DNA of 11,957 nucleotides from Actinomycetes bacterium. GTDB taxonomy: Bacteria; Actinomycetota; CALGFH01. Below, piece after piece: positions 7,004-11,957 of the stretch. The position numbers were made by a program, and so were the translations under genes. Under the pieces are notes generated by a model. That model was not told where the DNA came from. It was given only the letters and a program-made list of their open reading frames with translations, and did not search any database. How positions within the stretch are numbered: position 1 is the stretch's first letter; every line of letters begins with the position of its first letter. The stretch lies in NCBI GenBank assembly GCA_030152105.1, contig JASLIH010000444.1, positions 1-11,957 on the forward strand, given 5' to 3'.

Positions 7004-7061
7004 TGCAACAACAGATCATCCGTCGACACCCGACTCCGCCAGGTTTGGAGGTCTGCGTCAG

Positions 7062-7109
7062 ATGGAGATGCTGATCCGCGACTCCGGTCTGGAGGTGGTG
7101 CGCGCGTGA
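7062..7109 (+). other. Possible 15-codon leader ORF coupled to fruK
   Basis: The ATG at 7062 has a perfect GGAGGT at 7047-7052, nine bases upstream. It opens a 15-residue frame (MEMLIRDSGLEVVRA) whose TGA overlaps the fruK GTG as GTGA (7106-7109). The translation signals are good for so short a frame, so a leader peptide or translational coupler is plausible. It does not resemble any regulator. Confidence 0.4.
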
Positions 7110-8050
7110 TCGTGACCCTCACCCCCAACCCGAGCGTCGACCGGACCATCGAGGTGGACGCCCTCCACCGGGGAGCGGTCCTCCGGGCCCGGGCGACCCG
7201 GGTCGACCCCGGGGGCAAGGGCGTCAACGTGTCAAGGGCCCTGGCCGCCAACCACCGCGAGACCACGGCGGTGCTGCCGGCCGGGGGCTGGGAGGGGGAG
7301 CAGCTGGCCGCCCTTCTCGCTCCCCTGGACATCCCGGTGGTGGTCGTCCCGGTGGCCGGGTCGGTGCGGGCCAACGTGAGCGTGGTCGAGCCCGACGGCA
7401 CGGTGACCAAGCTGAACGAGCCCGGCCCCCGGCTCAGCCCGGAAGAGATCGAGGCCGTGACCGCGGCCACTGTCAAGGCCGCAGCCGGCGCCGAGTGGCT
7501 GGCCTGCACCGGCAGCCTCCCGCCGGGCGCCCCGATCGACTTCTACGCCCAGCTGCTGGAGCGCCTGGGCAGCGCCTCGGTCAAGGTGGCGGTCGACTCG
7601 AGCGGCGCCCCCCTTGTGGCCGCCCTGGACGCCCGCCCGGACCTGATCAAGCCGAACCGTGAGGAGCTGGCCGAGGCCACCGGCCGCCAGCTCCTCACCG
7701 TCGGCGACGTGGTCGAGGCGGCCGAGGAGCTGCGGAGCCGGGGGGTCGGGGCCGTGCTGGCCAGCCTCGGAGCCGACGGGGCGGTGCTGGTCGACGCCAC
7801 CGGGGCCACCTTCGGCTCGGCCACCGTCGAGCGGACCCGCAGCGCCGTCGGGGCCGGCGACTCCATGCTGGCCGGCTTCCTGGCCGGCGGCGGCAGCGGG
7901 CCCGCCGCCCTGGCCGAGGCGCTGGCCTGGGGCGCGGCCGCGGCCAGCCTGCCCGGCAGCATCATGCCCACCCCCGACGACCTCGACCACGGTGCCGTCA
8001 CCCTGGCCGACCGCATCGATCCGGACCGCCCTCTCAAGGAACGGAGCTAA
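7106..8050 (+). CDS. fruK: 1-phosphofructokinase (PfkB family)
   Basis: The protein has 314 residues and phosphorylates fructose 1-phosphate to fructose 1,6-bisphosphate with ATP, the step after PTS import of fructose. The 1-phosphofructokinase N-terminus TLTPNPSVDRTIEV is at 4-17 and the PfkB signature GGKGVNVSRALA at 36-47. TGSLPPG is at 135-141, KPNREEL is at 182-188, and the second signature is SAVGAGDSMLAGFL at 246-259 with the catalytic Asp at 252. The GTG at 7106 has GGAGGT nine bases upstream and puts the family N-terminus at residue 1. A longer in-frame extension back to 6884 has no family similarity. The EIIA gene follows after 5 nt. A tagatose-6-phosphate or other PfkB sugar kinase is possible, but the neighbouring fructose PTS genes make fruK the clear choice. 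Confidence 0.95.
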   Translation: MIVTLTPNPSVDRTIEVDALHRGAVLRARATRVDPGGKGVNVSRALAANHRETTAVLPAGGWEGEQLAALLAPLDIPVVVVPVAGSVRANVSVVEPDGTVTKLNEPGPRLSPEEIEAVTAATVKAAAGAEWLACTGSLPPGAPIDFYAQLLERLGSASVKVAVDSSGAPLVAALDARPDLIKPNREELAEATGRQLLTVGDVVEAAEELRSRGVGAVLASLGADGAVLVDATGATFGSATVERTRSAVGAGDSMLAGFLAGGGSGPAALAEALAWGAAAASLPGSIMPTPDDLDHGAVTLADRIDPDRPLKERS

Positions 8051-8055
8051 CGCCC

Positions 8056-8508
8056 ATGGCGGACCTCATCACCCCCGAGCTCGTCGACCTCAAGCTGACC
8101 GCGACCGAGCGAGGCGACGCCACCAGGTCGCTCGCCGAGCGGCTCCAGGCCTCCGGCCGAGTCACCGACCTCGAGCAGTTCCTGGCCGACGTCCGGGCCC
8201 GCGAAGCCCAGATGCCGACCGGGATCGAAGGCGGCATCGGCATCCCCCACTGCCGGTCGGTGGCCGTGGTCGAGCCCACCCTGGCATTCGGCCGCAGCAC
8301 CCAGGGCATCGACTGGGGCGCCGCGGACGGACCGGCGCACCTCATCTTCCTGATCGCCGCCCCAGAGGGCGGCGGCTCCGAGCACATGGCCATCCTGGCC
8401 AAGCTGGCCCGGAGGCTCATCCACGCCTCCTTCCGGGACTCGCTGCTCCAGGCCCCGGACCCAGAGGCCGTCGTCACCATCGTGAAGAAGGAGGTGCTGG
8501 GGCAATGA
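8056..8508 (+). CDS. PTS fructose-type EIIA component
   Basis: This 150-residue protein is a free-standing EIIA of the fructose/mannitol family. It takes phosphate from HPr onto a histidine and passes it to the EIIB cysteine. The active-site His is H65 in GGIGIPHCR, preceded by AREAQMPTGI (48-57). LIFLIAAPEGGGSEHMAILAKLAR at about 95-118 is the conserved C-terminal half. The ATG has GGAG at 8043-8046. Its stop overlaps the next start (ATGA, 8505-8508). Many bacteria fuse EIIA to EIIBC or to an HPr-like domain; here it stands alone. Confidence 0.95.
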   Translation: MADLITPELVDLKLTATERGDATRSLAERLQASGRVTDLEQFLADVRAREAQMPTGIEGGIGIPHCRSVAVVEPTLAFGRSTQGIDWGAADGPAHLIFLIAAPEGGGSEHMAILAKLARRLIHASFRDSLLQAPDPEAVVTIVKKEVLGQ

Positions 8509-10058
8509 AGATCGTCGCTGTGACGTCCTGCCCTACAGGAATCGCCCACACCTACATGGCGGCCGAGGCGCTCGAACAGGCGGCCAAGGATGCCGGGCAC
8601 GACATCAAGGTCGAGACCCAGGGCGCGGCCGGGGCCGAGGCGGTCGCCGACGCCGACATCGCCGCCGCCGACGCGGTCGTGTTCGCGGCCGACGTCGAGG
8701 TACGGAACCGCGAGCGGTTCGCGGGCAAGCCGCTGGTCCAGACGTCGGTCAAGCGGGCCATCAACGACGCCCCTGGCCTGATCGCGGAGGCCGAGGCGGC
8801 CGCCACCGCCGCCCCTGTCGCGGCGGCCGCCACGCCGACGGCCGGGGGCGGCGATGCCGGCCGCCCGGTGGCCCCGACCCGCACCGGCGGCGGCGGAGGC
8901 GGTGGGGGCGGTGGGGCGGCCGCCTTCGGGAACCAGCTGCGGGGCTGGCTGATGACCGGGGTCAGCTACATGATCCCGTTCGTGGCCGCCGGCGGGATCC
9001 TGATCGCCCTCGGCTTCCTGCTGGGCGGGGGCGCGGTGAAGCCCAAGGTCTACGGCGGCACCTTCGAGGGGGTCACGTATCAGGCCATCACCGACTATAC
9101 CCAGGTGGTCCAGAAGGCCGGGTGGGCCGGGCTGCTGTTCCTCATCGGTGCGACGGCGTTCTCGATGCTGGTGCCCATCCTGGCCGGCTTCATCGCCTAC
9201 GCGATGGCCGACCGGCCAGGTCTCGTCCCCGGCATCGTCGCCGGGCTGCTGGCCAACCTGGTCGGCGCCGGGTTCCTCGGCGGCCTGGTCGGCGGTCTGC
9301 TGGCCGGCGGCATCGCCATGTACCTCGTGCGGCTGAAGGTGCCAAGGGCCTTGGCCGGCATCATGCCGATCGTGGTCATCCCGTTGGTCGCGACGCTGTT
9401 GACCGGCTTCCTGATGGTGGTGGTCATCGGCAAGCCGATCGCGGCCGCCCAGACCGGCCTGACCAACTGGCTGAACGGGTTGTCGGGCAGCAACGCGGTG
9501 CTGCTCGGCCTGCTGCTCGGGCTGATGATGGGCTTCGACCTGGGCGGCCCGGTCAACAAGGTGGCCTACACCTTCGGTCTGGCCGCCCTGGCCAGCGGCA
9601 ACGTCCAGGTGATGGCGGCGGTCATGGCCGCCGGCATGGTCCCGCCGCTGGGGTTGGCCCTGGCCACCGTGCTGCGCAAGCACCTGTTCAGCGACGCCGA
9701 GCGCAAGGCGGGCGAGACGGCCTGGCTGCTGGGGGCGTCGTTCATCACCGAAGGGGCCATCCCCTTCGCCGCCGCGGACCCGATCCGGGTGATCCCGGCG
9801 ACGATGGCCGGCAGCGGCGTGGCCGGCGCCCTGTCCATGGCCTTCAAGTGCGGTTCCCGGGCCCCGCACGGTGGGATCTGGGTGATCGGGCTGATCGAGA
9901 AGCCGTTGCTGTGGTTCCTCGCCATCGTCATCGGCCTTGCCGTCAGCGCGGCCCTGGTCATCACGCTCAAGTCGCTCGGCCACCGGGCGTCCGACGAGGA
10001 GCTTGAGGCTGAGATGGGGGACGCGAGCCTGCCCGGCCGCCGGACGGCCACCGCCTGA
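8505..10058 (+). CDS. fruA: PTS fructose transporter subunit EIIBC
   Basis: This 517-residue inner-membrane permease imports fructose and phosphorylates it. The EIIB domain occupies about 1-95, with the phosphocysteine C9 in AVTSCPTGIAHTYMAAE. A low-complexity linker (about 97-140) is rich in Ala and contains ten consecutive Gly at 128-137. The EIIC domain runs from about 141 to 492 with eight or more hydrophobic segments. It carries FDLGGPVNKVAYTFG at 344-358, FITEGAIPFAAADPIRVIP at 413-431, the family's substrate-site region, and APHGGIW at 453-459. The ATG has AGGAGGT nine bases upstream and overlaps the EIIA stop by 4 nt. HPr and Enzyme I must be encoded elsewhere. The short hydrophilic tail ends just before an intergenic region with a strong hairpin. 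Confidence 0.96.
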   Translation: MKIVAVTSCPTGIAHTYMAAEALEQAAKDAGHDIKVETQGAAGAEAVADADIAAADAVVFAADVEVRNRERFAGKPLVQTSVKRAINDAPGLIAEAEAAATAAPVAAAATPTAGGGDAGRPVAPTRTGGGGGGGGGGAAAFGNQLRGWLMTGVSYMIPFVAAGGILIALGFLLGGGAVKPKVYGGTFEGVTYQAITDYTQVVQKAGWAGLLFLIGATAFSMLVPILAGFIAYAMADRPGLVPGIVAGLLANLVGAGFLGGLVGGLLAGGIAMYLVRLKVPRALAGIMPIVVIPLVATLLTGFLMVVVIGKPIAAAQTGLTNWLNGLSGSNAVLLGLLLGLMMGFDLGGPVNKVAYTFGLAALASGNVQVMAAVMAAGMVPPLGLALATVLRKHLFSDAERKAGETAWLLGASFITEGAIPFAAADPIRVIPATMAGSGVAGALSMAFKCGSRAPHGGIWVIGLIEKPLLWFLAIVIGLAVSAALVITLKSLGHRASDEELEAEMGDASLPGRRTATA

Positions 10059-10160
10059 GAGCGAACGTCGACGAGCCCCAAAAGGCACCAGCCATGGAGG
10101 CCGAGGAGGTCGAGCCCGCCGCCTGCCGGCAGGCCACCGCAACCAGCTAGCGCACACCCC

Positions 10161-10201
10161 ACGGTGCCCTCCGGCGGCGTTCGCGCCCCGGAGGGCACCG
10201 T
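10161..10201 (+). terminator. Strong hairpin, probable terminator of the fructose operon
   Basis: A 14-bp outer stem (arms at 10161-10174 and 10188-10201, A-T closing pair) leads, after a single bulged C, to a GGCG/CGCC inner stem. This is capped by a TTCG tetraloop at 10080 plus 100, that is 10180-10183. It begins about 100 nt after the EIIBC stop. The following bases (ttccgttccc) are T-rich only in part, as is common in GC-rich actinobacteria. The symmetric stem could also act on the minus strand, but no gene reads that way here. Confidence 0.8.
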
Positions 10202-10241
10202 TCCGTTCCCGGCCAGGGCGCCCGCCGTCCTATCCGCCCTC

Positions 10242-10271
10242 TTGACCCGGTTCCGCCCGTGTGCGAAGGTT
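10242..10271 (+). promoter_or_regulatory. Candidate promoter for the aldehyde dehydrogenase-iolD operon
   Basis: TTGACC at 10242-10247 is a good -35 for a housekeeping sigma factor. After 18 bases AAGGTT (10266-10271) fits an actinobacterial -10 only in its second and last positions. A start site near 10278 would fall inside the following palindrome, which makes repression by a bound protein likely. Confidence 0.45.
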
Positions 10272-10287
10272 GTTGGAACGTTCCAAC
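10272..10287. promoter_or_regulatory. Perfect 16-bp palindrome, probable LacI-family operator
   Basis: GTTGGAACGTTCCAAC is perfectly self-complementary and has the central CG with AACGTT core typical of LacI-family binding sites. It lies directly after the candidate -10 and 16 bases before the aldehyde dehydrogenase ATG, a classic repressor position. The regulator itself is not in the window. With iolD downstream, an inositol-responsive repressor is a reasonable inference. Confidence 0.65.
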
Positions 10288-10303
10288 GACAGTGGAGTGG
10301 CAG

Positions 10304-11728
10304 ATGGAGATGCTCATTGGGGGCCGGTGGCGACCCGGGGCCGGGGTCGAGGAGGTCACGTCGCCGTTCGACGGGGCCGTGGTGGGCACGGTGCCGGTGG
10401 CGACGGTCGATGACGTGGACGCGGCCCTGGCCGCGGCCCAGGCGGGGGCCGGGCGGTGGCGGCGGACCCCGGCCCACGAGCGGATGCGGATCCTGCTGCG
10501 GGCGGCCGAGCTGGCCGACGAACGCGCCGAGGAGACGGCCCGGCTGATCAGCGGGGAGTGCGGCAAGACCATCACCGAGGCCATGGGCGAGGCGGCCCGC
10601 TCCGGGGACCTGATCCGGCTGGCCGCCTTCGAGGGGACTCAGCTCTACGGCGACAGCCTGCCGCTGGACGCCAACCGCGGGACCGGACAGGACAAGATCG
10701 GTTTCACCCTGCGCCAGCCGTGCGGCGTGGTGGTGGCCATCACCCCGTTCAACTACCCGGCCCTGCTGGTCCTCCACAAGATCGCCCCGGCCCTGGCCGC
10801 CGGTAACGCCGTGGTCCTCAAGCCAGCCCGGACCACGCCCCTGACCGCCCTCGCCCTGGCCGCCTGCTTCGTCGACGCCGGCCTCCCCGACGGCGTCCTC
10901 TCGGTCGTCACCGGCCCCGGCGGGGCCCTCGGGGACGCGCTCGTGACCGACCCGCGGGTCCGCAAGATCTCCTTCACCGGCTCCACCGCCACCGGGGAGC
11001 GGATCACCCGGGTCGCCGGGGTCAAGAAGCTCTCGCTGGAGCTTGGCGCCTCCTGCCCGGTGGTGATCATGCCCGACGCCGACCTCGAGCTCGCCTCCTC
11101 GGCGGTGGCGGCCGGTGGCTACGTCAACGCCGGCCAGGTCTGCATCTCGGTCCAGCGGGTGATCGCCGACCGGGCGGTGGTCGGCGACTTCCTGGACGCG
11201 CTCGTGCCCAAGGTCGAGGCCATCCGCACCGGCGACCCGGCCTCGCCCGACACCGGCATGGGCGCGCTCATCACCGCCGGCGAGGCCGAGCGTGTGCGCA
11301 AGGCCATCGCCGACGCTGCCGCCGCCGGGGCCCGCGTGCTCACCGGGGGGGACCGCGACGGGGCGGTGGTGCGGCCGGCCGTCGTGGCCGACGTCGACCC
11401 GGCCTCGCCGCTCAGCCAGGATGAGCTGTTCGGCCCGGCCGTGGCCGTCAGCCGAGCCGACGGCTGGGCCGAGGCGATCGCCCAGGCCAACGGCACCGAC
11501 TACGGGCTCGGGTCGGGGATCTTCACCTCGGACGTGGCCGGCGCCGTCCAGGCCATGCGCGAGATCGACTCGGGGACCATCCACGTCAACTGGACCCCCC
11601 TGTGGCGGGCCGACCTGATGCCGTACGGCGGCCTCAAGGGCAGCGGCGTCGGCAAGGAGGGCCCCCGCTCCGCCGTCGAGGAGATGACCGAGGTCAAGAC
11701 GGTCGTGCTCCACGGCCGCCCCTGGTGA
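10304..11728 (+). CDS. NAD(P)-dependent aldehyde dehydrogenase family protein
   Basis: This 474-residue protein spans the full ALDH fold. PFNYP (149-152 region, Asn150 of the oxyanion hole) is followed by KPAR with Lys173. The nucleotide-loop segment FTGSTATGE is at about 224-232. The general base Glu246 lies in LELGASCPVVIM, the nucleophile Cys280 in NAGQVCISVQRV, and DELFGP (Glu374, Phe376) and YGGLKGSGVGKEG near 441-453 complete the set. It oxidises an aldehyde to an acid. The substrate is not clear: the motifs are unlike methylmalonate-semialdehyde dehydrogenase (IolA) and closer to lactaldehyde or glyceraldehyde-phosphate-type ALDHs. The usual ELGG is ELGA here. The ATG at 10304 has GGAG six bases upstream; an in-frame GTG at 10259 would cross the operator and is rejected. 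It precedes iolD by 25 nt, suggesting a role in inositol or related polyol catabolism. Confidence 0.93.
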   Translation: MEMLIGGRWRPGAGVEEVTSPFDGAVVGTVPVATVDDVDAALAAAQAGAGRWRRTPAHERMRILLRAAELADERAEETARLISGECGKTITEAMGEAARSGDLIRLAAFEGTQLYGDSLPLDANRGTGQDKIGFTLRQPCGVVVAITPFNYPALLVLHKIAPALAAGNAVVLKPARTTPLTALALAACFVDAGLPDGVLSVVTGPGGALGDALVTDPRVRKISFTGSTATGERITRVAGVKKLSLELGASCPVVIMPDADLELASSAVAAGGYVNAGQVCISVQRVIADRAVVGDFLDALVPKVEAIRTGDPASPDTGMGALITAGEAERVRKAIADAAAAGARVLTGGDRDGAVVRPAVVADVDPASPLSQDELFGPAVAVSRADGWAEAIAQANGTDYGLGSGIFTSDVAGAVQAMREIDSGTIHVNWTPLWRADLMPYGGLKGSGVGKEGPRSAVEEMTEVKTVVLHGRPW

Positions 11729-11753
11729 CACGACGGTGAAGGGAGATCCACCT

Positions 11754-11957
11754 ATGACCGCTCCGGACCGGCGGACCGTGCGCCTGACGGTCGCCCAGGC
11801 CATCGTCAGGTTCCTGGCCGCCCAGCACTCGGTGGCCGACGGCGACCGCCGCCGGCTCGTCCCGGCCGCCCTCGGCATCTTCGGCCACGGCAACGTCGCC
11901 GGCATGGGCCAGGCCCTCGACCAGCTCCACGACCGGATGCCGTTCATCCAGGGCCGC
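11754..11957 (+). CDS. iolD: iolD, trihydroxycyclohexanedione hydrolase (5' part; cut by window end)
   Basis: The 68 visible residues match the N-terminus of IolD, the thiamine-diphosphate enzyme that opens the ring of 3D-(3,5/4)-trihydroxycyclohexane-1,2-dione in myo-inositol degradation. RLTVAQAIVRFLAAQHS is at 10-26 and GIFGHGNVAGMGQAL at 41-55, the latter being the most characteristic stretch. The frame is open to the last base of the window. GGGAGA lies about seven bases before the ATG. It is 25 nt after the aldehyde dehydrogenase and should share its transcript and operator. The full protein would be about 620-650 residues. Another ThDP-dependent acetolactate-synthase-like enzyme is possible but less likely. 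Confidence 0.88.
   Translation, partial: MTAPDRRTVRLTVAQAIVRFLAAQHSVADGDRRRLVPAALGIFGHGNVAGMGQALDQLHDRMPFIQGR

Noticed and set aside
6884..7105. N-terminal extension of fruK from 6884 or 6956
   Set aside because: The extension has no family similarity and crosses the AT-rich control region. The GTG at 7106 has a good RBS and matches the family N-terminus.
10094..10150. 18-codon ORF (MEAEEVEPAACRQATATS) after EIIBC
   Set aside because: It is too short, with only a partial RBS and no similarity to HPr or any known small protein, so it is probably chance.
8034..10157. 707-codon minus-strand open frame opposite the PTS genes
   Set aside because: It has low-complexity Gly/Gln/Asp/His composition and is fully antisense to EIIA and EIIBC.
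10259..10303. Upstream GTG at 10259 for the aldehyde dehydrogenase
   Set aside because: It would place coding sequence over the palindromic operator and the likely transcript start. The ATG at 10304 has its own GGAG.
9566..11947. 793-codon minus-strand open frame across EIIBC, ALDH and iolD
   Set aside because: It is antisense to three convincing genes and has no recognisable domain, so it is a GC-bias shadow.
1..11957. tRNA, rRNA, CRISPR, insertion sequence, att site or phage genes
   Set aside because: Nothing with the required structure or motifs was seen on either strand. The window reads as chromosomal metabolic genes.

Overview
The window is GC-rich bacterial DNA, and its gene content points to the Actinomycetota: an AAC(2')-I-type acetyltransferase, an LtrA-family membrane protein, a DUF2252 protein, a luciferase-like (LLM) flavin/F420 oxidoreductase, GTG and TTG starts, and long antisense open frames typical of strong GC3 bias. 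The species cannot be told from this sequence. No tRNA, rRNA, CRISPR array, insertion sequence or phage gene was seen.

Left half (1-5437, all minus strand; read right to left): a DUF2252 kinase-like protein and an LtrA-family membrane protein form a tight pair with a 1-nt gap. They are followed by an aminoglycoside 2'-N-acetyltransferase homologue and then by lutA and lutB, part of the L-lactate oxidation complex. lutB is broken. Its first 254 codons are joined, out of frame, to a different lutB sequence that starts again near codon 104. This leaves two adjacent 453-nt blocks whose products are only about 80% identical. It is either a real recombination product or an assembly join.

Centre (5438-6930, plus strand): a divergent intergenic region, an LLM-class oxidoreductase with a TTG start, and a small DUF457/YdjM-type membrane protein with metal-dependent-hydrolase motifs.

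Right half (6931-11957, plus strand): a complete fructose PTS operon encodes 1-phosphofructokinase (FruK), a separate EIIA and a fused EIIBC. Fructose would be imported as fructose 1-phosphate and converted to fructose 1,6-bisphosphate. HPr and Enzyme I are not in the window. An AT-richer leader with two palindromes, and a possible 15-codon leader ORF overlapping the fruK start, precede the operon. A strong UUCG-capped hairpin closes it. A second operon then begins with a candidate promoter, a perfect 16-bp LacI-type palindrome, an aldehyde dehydrogenase and the start of iolD. This suggests a repressor-controlled myo-inositol catabolism operon continuing beyond the window.

The window is mostly ordinary catabolism. 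The points most worth a second look are the chimeric lutB, the AAC(2') homologue with its possible structured leader, the kinase-like motifs in apparently permuted order in the DUF2252 protein, and the operator-controlled ALDH-iolD operon.
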